Below, in pieces: positions 1-12,700 of a stretch of DNA of 64,000 bases. The stretch comes from Dastarcus helophoroides (taxonomy: Eukaryota; Arthropoda; Insecta; Coleoptera; Bothrideridae): NCBI GenBank assembly GCA_028583605.1, contig CM053328.1, positions 36,761,610 through 36,825,609 on the forward strand. The letters run 5' to 3'. How positions within the stretch are numbered: position 1 is the first letter of the stretch; each line of letters starts with the position of its first letter. The translations under genes were made by a program, and so were the position numbers. Under the pieces are notes generated by a model. That model was given only the letters and a program-made list of their open reading frames with translations. It did not search any database and was not told where the DNA came from.

Positions 1-1083
1 ATAATACTTGTAAATGACTTGGGGCCGGGGTACGCCGCTCCGCGCATGTGCGATATTGCCAAATAGTGAGTACGAGTCAGAGTTTGGAGTGTGTATTTAC
101 GTTTATGATGCTAAATGCGTAGGTCCCGGCTGATCTGATTGCGATTGTTAATTGTGCCGCTTCCAGGCCTAACTGCCAATAGTATCGCTATTCACAAAGA
201 GATAGCAGTTCCCAATCTAGGGTCTAATTATTCATTTATAGATTTGGATTTAAACAATTTTGATGAGAAAGTAATGAAGACCTTATTTCTTTAAAAGATC
301 GTAGAGCGGATTTTGTTTAAAAAAATTTTTTTTTTGTGTTTTTGTAGAGTTTAATTAGAACCTTGCAATAAAATATATTTTATTTTCAAATGCAGTTTTT
401 ATGAAATGGGGATTATAAGATTGGTAATTAAATTTAATTCGTAAAAATACTATTAAATATCACACCTTTTGTGTCACTTTTGTTTCTCTTAAATTTAATA
501 TCTTGCTATGACACTGGATTCAGCTAAACTCTTAACTACTAATATTTTTGCATCTGCGCACCCCCTGTCCAAAGGTCACCAGCCGCCACTGTGAATCGTG
601 GCATGTAAATTGTGATTCTATTAAAAAGTTATGCCAAGAATTCAAGTAACCTCGTTACTTTTTATGTTACGACTCGTTACATGTCAAAGACATGGTGGTT
701 TCTGTGAGTTTGTTATGCTTTAGTTTAGTTAGGTTAAGTTTTAGTTTATTTAAGTTTAGTTTTAGTTTAGTTAAGTTTAGTTTTAGTCAAAGACATGGTG
801 GTTTCTGTGAGTTGGTTATGTTTTAGTTTAGTTAAGTTTAGTTTTAGTTTAGTTAAGTTAGTAGAACAAAAAAAGTGTGTAAGTCAAAAAGACATAAAAT
901 AAATAATTTTTCTTTGATATTCATCTTGTCAAGGGTAAAGCTTTTGGCGACCAATTTTAGCTATTCACTACTGGAGCTGCTTATAATAAATCAATCAAAC
1001 TATCGTGAGCCACGGACAACATTTGGTTACTGCTGGACACGACATTGGCAGTTAACATGTTACGGAAATTTAAGGGTAAAAAA
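1..1083. other. Upstream stretch without a recognised gene
   Basis: No exon could be supported here. The first 240 bases are mixed-composition unique sequence and the rest is AT-rich. Around 721-860 the sequence runs in TTTAGTT/TTAAGTT words, and the motif 'agacatggtggtttctgtgag' family occurs twice about 102 bases apart (near 688 and 790), so there is a short tandem duplication. Near 580-592 an 'agccgccactg' end resembles the right terminus of the hAT element that follows. Earlier exons of the membrane-protein gene at 6 kb could lie here or outside the window, but I could not identify them. Confidence 0.5.
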
Positions 1084-4000
1084 CAGTGGCGGCTCGTAGC
1101 CAAAACTAATGGGGGTGCTGCGACAATGTTTAAGCGTTTTATGTTTGATCCAAAATGTCAATTTTTTCAAAATTTTAACTTTTTAAAATATCGACTAAAA
1201 ATTACGACATTTTCAAAATGTAACTTTTCGAAAATTTTAGATTTCTTAGAAAACTTAACAATAAAAATGTTTAATAATGTGTTTTTAATAATGTAATAAT
1301 GTGCGTTTTTTGAAAGACTAAATTTTTTCCAAATTTCGATTGTCCTCCAAAATTTAGACTTTTTTTCTTGTAATTTCAACTTTATTTTATTCTCAAGTAT
1401 TGACTTTTCCGAAAATCTGTGTATACTCTTTTAAAAATATCTCCGTTTTCATTTCATTCACATTTAAACTTCTCGGTGTTTTGTTTTTTTCTATTTTTCT
1501 CTGAAGATTAAGTACATTTCTTCAAAATTTTCACCCTTTGAAAATTTTTACTTTTTCTGAAAATGTAAACTGGACTTTTGACTTTTTAATTATCGATCTT
1601 TTTCAAAATTTTAAAATTTTCGATCTTTTTCAAAATTTCGAAATTTTCGATCTTTTTCAAAATTTTATTTTGTTTTGAAAAATTATAATATTTTTATTGA
1701 AAATTTCGATTCTTAATAATCTCGACTGTTTTTTAAATGTCAACAATTTTTTAAAATTTCGACCTTTCTGCAAAGTTTCGATTTTTCGAAATGGAGACAT
1801 TTTATAAAATGTCGACTTTTTTCACATTTTCGACTATTTTTCTTTTTTTTTAAATTTAGCTGCATTTTTATTTTCAAAATTCTTTCAAAATTTCGATTTG
1901 TTTTTTAAATCTTGACGTTTTGTGAAAAATTTAACATTTTTTCAAAATTTTGTTGACCTAAAGTTTCAATCTTTTTTTAAAAAATCTTCAACTTTGGTTC
2001 AAAATTTTAGCCACCAAAAATTTAAACTTTTAACTTCTCAATATTTCGACTTTTGAAAAGCTTGATCTATCAGATAATTTTTGACTTGTTTTCAATATTT
2101 TCGACTTCGAAAATTTTGGTTTTTATTCATAATTTCGATGAAAATTTCCCAATTATTTAAAATTTAAACTTTTTTAAAACTTCCAAATATTTTAAAAACT
2201 CCATAATAGTTCTCAGATCTTTTGAATGTATCTACTTTTTCAAAGTTTTAATATTTTTTTTTAATTTCGACCTATTTGTTTGAAAATTTGTTCATTTTTA
2301 AAATTTTGACTTCTTTTGGAAATTTGAAAGTTTTAATAAATGTTTGCCTTATCCTTAAATTTTTTATATAATTCGGATATTTCTCAAAATTTAGAGAAAT
2401 CAGTGTCAACAAATTTCGACTATTTTTTAAAAATTTTCTTAAATATGCACTTTTTTAAAATTTTCGACTTTTTCTTGATTCCCACTTTGTTAAAAATTTT
2501 GGTTCAAATTTTTCAAAGTTTTAGTCATTTTCCAAATTTAAAAGTTTTTGAAAAACTTAAAAAGTTTCAACTATTTTTTTTAATTTAAACTATTTTCAAA
2601 ATTTCGACATTCTTTGCAAGCTGACGGTATTTTATTTGAAAATTTTCCGTTTTTTCTTAAGCGAGACATTTTTTAAAAACCTATTTTGAAATTTTCGACT
2701 AATTCGTAAAATTTCGAATTTTTCAAAAAATTTCGAGTCCATTTCAAAACGTCAACTTTTTCAGAATTTCGACTCTTTTTAAAAACATGATTTTTTTAAA
2801 GTTCGAACTTTTTTCAAAATATTATTTTTAATTTTTTTTGAACATTCCCAATTAAATCTTCAACTTTTAAAAAAAGTGAGTTTTTATTTTAAATTTGAGT
2901 AACTCAAAATTTCGACTTTTTCCAAAATTTTACCTTTCAAAATGTCAACCTGTTTAATAATTACGAATATTTAGATTATTTTTAGTTTTCCCTATATTCA
3001 AAAAGTCAGCTTTTTGGAAAATTTAATTAAAAATTCTGCAATTTACTTTAAATGTCGATATTTTTCAAAAAATTTACCCTTTTCCATTCGCAAAATTATT
3101 GAAAATGCCGACTATTTTTAAAATTTACCATTTTTTTAAAATATTAACTTTTTTTGAAATTCTTATTTCCTTTTGGAAGTTTGAATTTATGAAAATTTCG
3201 AAATTTTTAAATATTCCACTTTTTTTCAAAATTTCAGCTTTTCTGATAAATTTGGCTTTATTTTTCATAACTGATAATTCTTTTCTTTTTAAATTTAGGT
3301 TTTTTAGTATTATTATTATATTTATTATTTATTTAATATTATATGAAAATAAATATTACTCCAAATAACAAAAATTTCGACTTTTAAAATTGTGCGAAGG
3401 TCCATAACAAATTTCCAAAAAAAACTTGCAGTTTATGTATAAATAAATTGTCAAAATTTAAATTTTAGTCTCAAAATATTGACTTCAAGCATTAAAATGT
3501 TGATTAATTTTTGTTGCAACATTTTGATTATTTTTAATTTCGAAATTTTGAGACTTCTTGAAATGTTGACTCTTTTACTCGAAAATTTTAATAACTCCCT
3601 CTTTGAAAGTCGAAATATCAAGAATATTTTTAACAATTAATCTACTTTTAAAAATTGTTTTTTTTTCTTTGATTCTTTAATTGTTACTTTATTCCAAAAA
3701 TTTTGCATACAAATCAGAAATGTCAACTTTTCCTCGAAATATTGTCTGCGTTTTCTTCAAAATTTGTTCTTAATCTTTAAATTCGAAGTTGAGAATTTCA
3801 AGAATAAATTTAACATTTTTAGAAAAATTGTAAATTTCTATTCAGAATTTTCTTTGTTCCTACAGTAGTAGTAATTATTTTTAGAGAAAATCGAATTGCA
3901 AAAAATGTTGTAATTAACAAGGTTCATTTTTTCTTGAAATTTCAATATTTTTCTCAAAGTTTTCTTATGTTTATACAAATTTGGAGTTTATTTTTTCTAA

Positions 4001-5636
4001 ATTTATCTCTATACAAAAAAAAAGTGGTGTCAGTTACGCCATTTATAACTTCAGAAGGGCTGAACGGATTTTTATGTTCTTTGCTTTGTTGGACATTTGC
4101 CTGCGGCTTCGAATAGCAGAATAAAGGCTAAAATATTGAAAAAATTCACATATTTTATTACGCATCTGTGTATAGCGCCATCTCTAATTCATAACAGGAA
4201 CTATGACAAAAATGTACTGCTAACCTACAGCTAACCGTAAATGTGTTGTAATCAGTTTCCAGTAGATGGCACGGTATCTGTTTTGATTATGGCCCATTTT
4301 TAGCGTAGGATTCACCTGGAAACGGGCCAGCGTATTAAATATTTTAATAGTAAAATTTAATTAAGCAATTGAATTAATACAATAATTATTAATTCTGCGG
4401 ATGGTACGAAGTTCGCCACTTAATAATTTTCAGGTTCTTATCAAAATTATTAAATAAAAGGAGCTTTAAAATATTAACATTTCGTGAAAAACTTTAACAT
4501 TTCTAAAATTAGAGAAATCAAAATTTTTACAAGGAAAAATATGTTAAAGACAAAATCTTCATCAAAAGTCGAAATTCTAAAAAAATTCTTTGTAAAAAAT
4601 GTTTAAAGAAAAACAAATTTCATGGGAAAAAAATCAAAATGTCTTAGAGAAAATCGAAATTTGAGATGATGAGTTTGAGAGTTCAAGTTTGAAAACTCTT
4701 CTTTTTCATGGGAAAAAGTTTTCGAGGAGAGATAAAGACAATCTTTTGAAACTTCTCGTAAGAAGGATATTTTGTCCTTATGGCATTCTGACGCTACGCT
4801 CAATAAAATCCTTTTAAAATCGAAATTTGAGAAAAAATTTGAAATATCTTTACAAAAATATTGAAATTGAAATTTTACGAAAGTAATCCAAGACTCGGTT
4901 GTTATTTCATTTTAGAAAAATATCGAAATGCGGAAGCATTTAAAAATTTTTTCTTAAAACTTCTTCGTTTTTTCCAAAATGTTGACATTTTTATAGAAAA
5001 TGTAGGGTTTTTTGATAAACATTTTTATCAAAACTATAAAATGAAATGAACAATAAAATGTCAAAGTCTAGTGAAAAAATCTTGACATTTTTAAAGCAAA
5101 TCAGAGGAACAAAAAATCTGGAGAAGTTGAAATTTCCTGAGATGTTAAGGACAAAATTTTCAGAAAAAATAGGAGTTTTATGTAAAATTTCTTTTTATAA
5201 AATATTTAGGAAAAATGGAAACTTCGCAGAAAGAATTAACATTTTCTTAATAAATCGAAATATCTAGAAGAAAACTCAAAATTTGTTATACAAAAAAGTT
5301 GAAATTAAGATTGCAGGTAAAAACTCGAATATTTGCTATTAATTTTTTTTTTAGAGAAATATTCAAATGCGAGAAGAGTTGGATTTAAATTTTATTTTGA
5401 AACTTTAATTATTTTCTTAAAATTTTTACAAAAATTGGAAAAAAAAGTAAAATAGATTTTAAAATCCCGTAACTTCGTAAAAGAAACTTGACATTTCTAT
5501 AAAAAGAAATCAGAGAAAATTTAAAATCTCTGCAAAAAATTGTTTAAAAAAAAGTCTTCGGAAAATGTTGGGAAAAAACTCGTAAGCGAAATTGGGGTGC
5601 TGCCGTTCCACAGTGTCTATACGCGAGCCGCCACTG
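1084..5636. mobile_element. hAT-type DNA transposon, non-autonomous, 4.55 kb
   Basis: The element starts CAGTGGCGGCTCG at 1084 and ends with the inverse CGAGCCGCCACTG at 5636. It is flanked on both sides by the same 8 bases GTAAAAAA (1076-1083 and 5637-5644). An 8-bp target duplication and CAGTGGCG-type termini are typical of the hAT superfamily. Inside there is no transposase: nearly all of it is AT-rich 'aaatttcgac' simple sequence, apart from a more complex stretch around 4020-4330. It is therefore probably mobilised in trans. The intact target duplication means the insertion is recent or well kept. Short open frames inside (for example 2340-2588, 3099-3368, 5046-5267) look like chance frames. 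Confidence 0.85.
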
Positions 5637-5884
5637 GTAAAAAAATCCTCAATTTTAGACGGTCTTTAAAAGGATGTAACTTTGAAAGGAATAAAGACAC
5701 AATCATCGTAATAAAATTATAAAAAAAAACAAAGTAAAGTTCCAAGTTCCCACTTTTCAGAGTTTGAGTTGAAATTTTTTAGCTGCATGATATTTTTGAG
5801 AACCATAATCATAGAAACGACAAATTTTTGTTTGTTCAGTAATTTAATAATTGATTTTGATTGTTCACGTGGTTCACGTGATTC

Positions 5885-6000
5885 AATAACTTTTCTTGCA
5901 GTGATCCTATTTAACCTTAGTCTTAATTGTTTTTTCAGAACCTAACTTTTCTTCCAGTGATCCCATTTAACCTCAGTCTTAATTGTTTTTTTCAGAGCCT
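5885..6000 (+). repeat. 57-60 bp tandem duplication carrying a 3' splice site
   Basis: Two neighbouring copies of a segment reading about 'aacttttcttccagtgatcc...ttttttcagagcct' lie directly before the 5996 exon. Each copy has two CAG acceptor-like sites after pyrimidine runs (around 5901, 5939, 5956 and 5995). Only the last acceptor joins an open frame. The duplication gives this intron several competing acceptors. Confidence 0.6.
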
Positions 6001-6496
6001 AACTGGGTGCTGATTCAAATGTGTCTCTACCTCACTTTACTAATCTCATCTTCTGTATCACTCATCTATGGAGCTTTCAAGGTAATACTAAAAACCCTGT
6101 GGGGTGCCTCATAACTTTGCCTAACTTTCAGATTCAAACGAAATTCATATACCCATTTCTCTTTCTATTCGTTGCTTACATCCTTCTAGTAATTGCTGGA
6201 TTAGTCGCTTTTATATTCCACCTGAAATTGAAAGAATCCGGTATCGGCGAATTAATTCTCTACTCCAACATTAGCGGATTTGTAGTTCGTAAGTATCAAT
6301 TTTTAACTTAACTTTGTATTGAATGTTTGTTTCAGTGTTTTACATTTATCAGTGGTCGGTTGTCCTGAGTTTGGTTCAAATCATTTCTGAACTTAAAAGA
6401 GCATTGGTTGCTGCACAAACAAAGGTCAAAAGTTTCACAAATACGACCCAATCCATCAGGAAATACAGAAGCAGATATACCACTAATGTAATGTGA
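5996..6496 (+). CDS. Small multi-membrane-span protein, last three exons
   Basis: Three exons join with matching phases: 5996-6081, 6132-6288 and 6336-6496, separated by introns of 50 and 47 nt with GTAATA and GTAAGT donors and TTTCAG/TTTCAG acceptors. The joined partial protein has about 133 residues. It has hydrophobic spans in the first exon (NWVLIQMCLYLTLLISS region), in the second (YPFLFLFVAYILLVIAG) and across the second/third junction (GFVVLFYIYQWSVVLSLVQ). It then has a basic tail rich in K, R, S and T that ends NVM. The first exon starts with two bases of a split codon, so at least one 5' exon is missing here. The architecture resembles insect four-span proteins of the DUF4728/MARVEL-like sort, but that family call is tentative. 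The exact function is unknown. It converges on the neuropeptide gene. Confidence 0.75.
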
Positions 6497-6518
6497 ACTA
6501 AACAACTTTGAAAGATTT

Positions 6519-6530
6519 AATAAATTTATT
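6519..6530. terminator. Palindromic poly(A) signal shared by two convergent genes
   Basis: AATAAATTTATT reads as AATAAA on the plus strand (6519-6524) and again as AATAAA on the minus strand (6525-6530). The plus gene stops at 6494-6496 and the minus gene at 6611-6613. One palindrome can therefore supply the poly(A) signal for both, and their 3' ends would overlap by some tens of bases. Confidence 0.6.
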
Positions 6531-6610
6531 GAACATTTTCGATATGTTACTACACAAGCTAACACGGAGAACACTTTTTCGTTAATTAAATTAACGGAGG
6601 TAAAGAAAAG

Positions 6611-6764
6611 TTACACATCTCTTTGATATGTTTCATATTGATTGAATGTCTGTAATATATCCCTGTTGGCATTGCTTTCATCGCCTGAGTTTTCTATAAA
6701 AGCGTTCGACAAGGACTGGGCGTCAGTGATGTCATTATTTTCCCGCGAATAGTCCGCCTTATTC
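6611..6764 (-). CDS. Alternative-isoform last exon
   Basis: This is 154 nt from a TTTTCCAG acceptor to TAA at 6611. It codes a hydrophilic tail starting NKADYSRENNDITDAQ and ending NQYETYQRDV. It has no cysteines and no dibasic sites. It is followed by the 3' UTR and the shared palindromic poly(A) signal at 6519-6530. The phase of its first base matches the 8710-8784 exon. Confidence 0.65.
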
Positions 6765-9700
6765 CTGGAAAAAACACGAAATTAGAAACAGCAACCGACT
6801 TTGATCCAGCTCGTGCCTGTTGACGTTTATTGACAGGCCAAAGGAAAACTTGCCTTTCCCAAACTGAAAGGGCAAGCAGCAGGTTTCAGGGGGAAGCCAA
6901 ATTGAAAATGTAATGATGAAAAAAATACGTAATTTGGAGGAAATCTGCCGATGATAAACATATTTTTTTCCTTTGATTAGATGAGTTAAAATTTGTAAAA
7001 ATAAAACTTTCATGAAAAGTTCGAAACTTTCAAAATTATGTTTTTCGAGACTTGCGAGAAAAATATTGAGATTTCCAAGAAGTATTATTTCCCAAATACT
7101 TGCCTCGTTTTTTCTTAACAATTTTGGGAATTTCGAGAAAAAAGTTCAAATTTTTAGAAGAAGACAACTTGGAGAAGAACTCAAATTTACAGTATTTTTC
7201 CCATGAAGGTTTCGAGGAAATCTTTTTCTCTGAAAAATATTATATTATGTATCTGAAAAAATATTATAGCAGAAATCTTTACTTTTTTTCATTAAAATTT
7301 CAACCGAATTTGTAAAAAATAAACAATTTTGAGAAATCGAATTGTCAGAAATGGATTTAAAAATTTAAATATTGACAACACGTCTAAAATGTTGAAAAAC
7401 CACGAAATTTGCCACGGAACATCGAATTTTATGAAAGGAAATGAACAGTTGAAAAATTTTAAATTTTATGAAAAAGTCAATTTTTGAGAAAGATTATAAA
7501 AATTCAAAAGTCAATTAAGACAAATTTCGACAATAAACTCGAAACTTCAAAAGAAGCATCAAACTTTTAAAAAACTTGCAATCGTCTAGAGAAAGTCAAT
7601 TTTACAGAAAAGAGTTAAATTTTGATGATTCAGTCGAAAAACATTTTTTAATATTTTGGGAATTTCGAGAAAAAAGTTGAAATTTCTAGAAGAAGACTTA
7701 TTCGAAAAGAGTTAAAATTTACAGTATTTTCCCATGAAAGTTTCCAGGAAATATTTTTCTGGGTGTTTCTAAAAAAATATTATAGTAGAAATTTTTGCTT
7801 TTTTTCTTAAAGCTTCCACCTAATTTTTAAAATAAACAAATTTTGAAAAATCGAAATTTTCAGAAATAAATTTAAAAATTCAAATATTGAGAAGGTGTCC
7901 AAAATGTTAAAAAAACACGAAATTTTCCGCGGAGAATTAAATTTTAAGAAAATATTGAAAATTCGAAAATCGTAATATTTTTGAAAAAAGTCAATTTTGG
8001 AGGAGAACCATAACAATTCAAAAGATAATTTAGACAAATTTAAGAAATATACTCGAAACTTCAAAAGAAGTATCAAACTTTTAAAAAACTCGAAATCGCC
8101 TAGAGAAAGTCGATTAAAAAAAAGAGTTAAATTTTGATGATTTAGTCGAAAAAAATTGTTTAACATTTTGGGAATTTCGAGAAAAAAGTCGAAATTTCTA
8201 GTAAGACTAACTCGAGAAGAACCCAAAATCGGAAGTAGAGACTAGTCCAAAAATAAAGGACGAATTTTGAGAAAAATGTGAGAATTTTGAGAAAAAAAAT
8301 GGGAATTTTGAGACAAAAGTGGGAATTTTGAGAAAAGAGTGGAAATTTTGAGAAAAGTTGGAATTTTGAGAAAAAAAAATAGAAATTTTCAAAACAAATT
8401 TTCTCAAAGATCCAAATTGTTGTTTTTTTCGCACTTTCTCAATATAAAAGATTGATTAACTTTTGAACAAAGGACCAATTGTTGGGAAACAAACTGAAAC
8501 TTTTGGAAAGTCGAATTGAAAGGGTTTAAACTTTCAAGAAAAATTCCAACTTTGAGATGCTATTTTGAAAACATTTTGACGATATCTGAGGTCAAGAAGA
8601 TTAAATAAGGTCACCCCAAACTAAATATCTTAGCTTGAGTGCATAAAGACGATGGACATTGGTCAACCTGCCCCACCATGACTACGTCTATGAGTCAACT
8701 GAAACTTACCATATTTCGGATTTAAGAAGCTTCTGAGGCGGTAAAAATATTCCAAATGGATATTCCATTCTGGCTCTATCGTAGCTGTGGACAAAATGTA
8801 AAAACAAAGTAAATATGGGAGGTTAAAGTAAATGGACATTTCTTACATTTGGGGACTTCTTGCAGCTCTGCCTATCAGGCCCCCTAGACGAAGGGCGCCA
8901 CTTCTTTTTGAGTTTAAAATTTCTTCATCTCTGGAAGAATAATATCATTGTAAAGATTGGTGCTATATTTAGGGCAGTTTTATTGAGTGATGCACTTAAG
9001 TGAGGGGGGGGGCTATAGAAACTTAAGCTTATTTTTTTTTCTAAAAAACTGTCTATTGTTTTAATTATTTCTTTCGACAATTTGGATATTTTTTTCGAAA
9101 TGAGAACTTCAAAATATTAATGACCAACTTGTTATATTTGACCATTTTTTTCTTGAAATTTTGATTTAAAATGTTGAAATTGCAATCAAAATTAAACTAT
9201 TAAATCAACAAGGGGTATTTTTTTTCTAAGAAAATGTCTATCGTTTTAATTATTTCCTTCGACAATTTGGATATTTTTTTCGAAATGAGAACTACAAAAT
9301 GTTAATGAGCAACTTGTTATATTTGACCATTTTTTTCTTGAAATTTTGATTTAAAATGTTGAAATTGCAATCAAAATTAAACTATTAAATCAACAAGGGG
9401 TATTTTTTTTTCTAAGAAAATGTCTATCGTTTTAATTATTTCCTTCCACAATTTGGATATTTTTTTCGAAATGAGAACTTCAAAATGTTAATGAGCAACT
9501 TGTCATATTTGACCATTTTTTCTTGAAATTTTGATTTAAAATGTTGATATTGCAATAATTAAATCAACAAGAAGTTTTGAGGGAAAAATTGTGGTTTTCA
9601 GAAGAAATCAGGAAAAATTTTGACCAACTCGAAACTCTGACAACAATATTTAAATTTCGTATTTTATATTCTAACATTTTAAAATAAAAAAATGCTGAGG

Positions 9701-12700
9701 CTAGAAAAATTGAAATACAAATCTTGTATCTTGGATTTCAATTTTTGAAGGCAACCAAGGATCAGTCTGTTTCACCAAAAAAAAAGTTGGTGCTAGAGTT
9801 TCAATTTTAGATGACAAGAAAGGGACATATTTTAATTTGAAACTTAAAGTTTTATTAAAAGAAGATCAAAATTGAAAAAATTCGAAATCTAATCGATTTT
9901 TATTTTAATGTTAACAGACACGTAGATATTGCAAGAAACTTAAAAATTTAGAAAAGAAATTTGTTTCGAAAAAAATTCAAAATCAGATAATTATTCCAAA
10001 TTTCTTTTGTTCCTATTTTTCTAATTTTTTTTATAAATTTGGGTTTACCTTTTATACGCATTTAGACGAAAAATCTCTAGTTAATATTCCAAATTAAAAT
10101 AGCAAATATTCTAACGTTGAACTACTTGTTTTGAGAAAAATGCCGAAATTTCGTAAAGGAATTTGAGAATATAAAAAAAAGCTTAGATTAATGTGTGTAT
10201 ACACCTTCGCAGTTATTACTTATGCAAATCTTGTCTCCTGAAACCAAGAAAGAATAAAAAAGATTAAAAAACACAAAAAAGGTTGCTCTAATACGTTTCA
10301 AGAGCCAAGCTATCATCTTTAGAGAGATAATTCTCTGGAAATGATAGCTTGGCTATCGAAACGTGTTAAAGCAACCTCTGTTGTGTTTTTTAATCTTTCT
10401 TGGAATAAAGAAGATTATAAAACACAAAAGAGGTTGCTCTAATACGTTCGATAGCCAAGATATCATCTTCAGAGAGATATCTCTCTGAAGATGATAACTT
10501 GGCTATCGAAACGCGTTAGAGCAACTTCTGTTGTGTTTTTTAATCTTTCTTGGTTTCAGGAAACAAGATTTGTATTTCAATTACCTATCCAGCAAAATAA
10601 ACAAGAAATGCTGTCAAAACTACGAGTTGCGAAGTATTCCAAGGTAGGAAAATTTGGGAAATCCTGCTATAGATTATTTAATTATTTATTAACATTATTA
10701 TACATAATTATTCAACTATGTATCAACATTAATGAGCATTTAATAGCATCTTCAGGGCAAATTAGTCCTCTGCTCTAGATCAATAATATTAACAGGAATT
10801 TAATGTATAGATGGGCATTCCAAAGTAAGTTTACGACCCTTACTTTCCAAGTCCAGTCCACATAGAGGAGTAGTGTGTAAAATTTAAAGGGAATTCTACA
10901 CAACACAATGGAAGGAATGCCTTAGTTCATTTGATCAACTAAGCAAATTTTTACTTAAATTATTTCGTGCCACAGAAGCACAGAATTGGGGGTGTTTGGT
11001 TAAAATCAATAAAAAATTGTTCCCATTTATCAGTCAGCAGAAGTAGCGTTGTCAAGTTTTGGGAATGCCAGTTCTAGCGGAAATGTATCGAGCAATTACC
11101 ATGAAATCGTCGAGTGGTAAATGGGTGAAATATGCTTGGCTCTAATTTGCGTGATTTTCAAAAATAGAGGCAGATGGCGCTTACCTATATAAACTCCTTG
11201 CTGCTCGACCGAGTGGGCCACCTAACACGAAGTACTCGTTGACCTTTTTTTGTTTATCGTTTTTTCTACCATTTGCCCTAAGAAATAAAAAAATTAAATT
11301 AGAAACTACTGAGTAAAAAGATAAGTGATGTGAAAAATACCCAAAGGGGCTTCTGATACTTCTTCCTAGGATACAACCCAATCTAAAAGCACATGAAGCA
11401 TCCCTGAAAAATATAGTAATACTGAGTATTAGTCCATGCAAATGGAAAGTTATAAAAAATGATTTATTTAGTGCTTTTACCTTTTTGTTATTGGTAGTTT
11501 TCGTTCTAAATCTCCTTCAGTTTCTCTTGCGTCTATAACAAGCATTTTAAATCATGACTAATCATCGGTTCCTTTTACCTTTAACTACTAAAATATATTC
11601 TAATATAAACTATTTTTGAATCAGAACTATATTTTATTTTTGATAAAATAGTACCCAAAAATGTTCAATCCTTATAGTATTTAAATTAATATACTCTTAA
11701 GGTCTTGAGCAGAGCTTTAATTCTATTTTATTGAACAGAAATAATTAAAATTATGCCACAGCTTGCGAGAGGGTAATCAAAGTTACAAAGAATTCCAGCA
11801 GTAAAGGATTCATATTAGAGAATTTACAAAGTGTGGGTCATTTTGTTTCTTTCAGGATAGACAAAGTCTTGTACTAAGAGCCCCAATAAACCAAAAAAAA
11901 ATAATTTTGTTGGAACTGGCCTAGGTCCTTGGTTCTCTTAAAAAATTAAAATACAAATATTTTCCTCTGAAACCAAAAAAGATTAAAAAACACAACAGAG
12001 GTTGCTCTAACACGTTTCGATAGCCGAGCTATCATCTTCAGAGAGGTATTTAGAGATTATCTCTCTGAAGATGATAAGATTTGCACTTCAATTTTTCAAA
12101 AAGAGTAACTTCTGTAATTAAAATACAAATCTTGTCCCCTGAAACCAAGAAAGATTAAAAAACACAACAAAGGTTGCTCTAGATGATAGCTTGGCTAGCG
12201 AAGCACGTTAGAGAAACATTTATTGTGTTTTTTAATATTTCTTGGTTTCAGGGAACAAGATTTGTATTCCAATTTTTGAAGGTAACCAAAGACCAGTCCG
12301 TTCCACCTAAAAAGTAACTTCTGTGTTCAGATCAACCACTTGTGGTATCATTACAACTTCCATATGTCTAAGTTCATACTGAACCAAACCCCCAAACCAA
12401 CGACGTGTATTTTTTTTCTTTCTAGGGACATACTACATCTTAGTTGAAGTTAACCGAGGACCAAACCGTTCCACCAAAAAAAAGTAACTTCTGTGTTTAG
12501 ATCAAGCTCTTGTGGTATCATTACAACTTCCATATGTTCATGCTGAACCAAATCTCCAAACCAACGACGTGTATTTTTTTTTCTTTCTAAGGACATACTA
12601 CATCTCAGTTGAAGTTAACGAAGGACCAATCCAATCCACCAAAAAATAAGTAATTTCTGTGTTTAAATCAACCACTTGTGGTATCATTACAACTTCCATA

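Noticed and set aside
721..860. Telomere-like TTAGG sequence
   Set aside because: The words are TTTAGTT/TTAAGTT and only one true TTAGG occurs, so it is not a telomeric array.
2340..3368. Phe/Leu-rich frames inside the hAT element
   Set aside because: Low-complexity AT-rich sequence gives long chance frames on both strands throughout the window.
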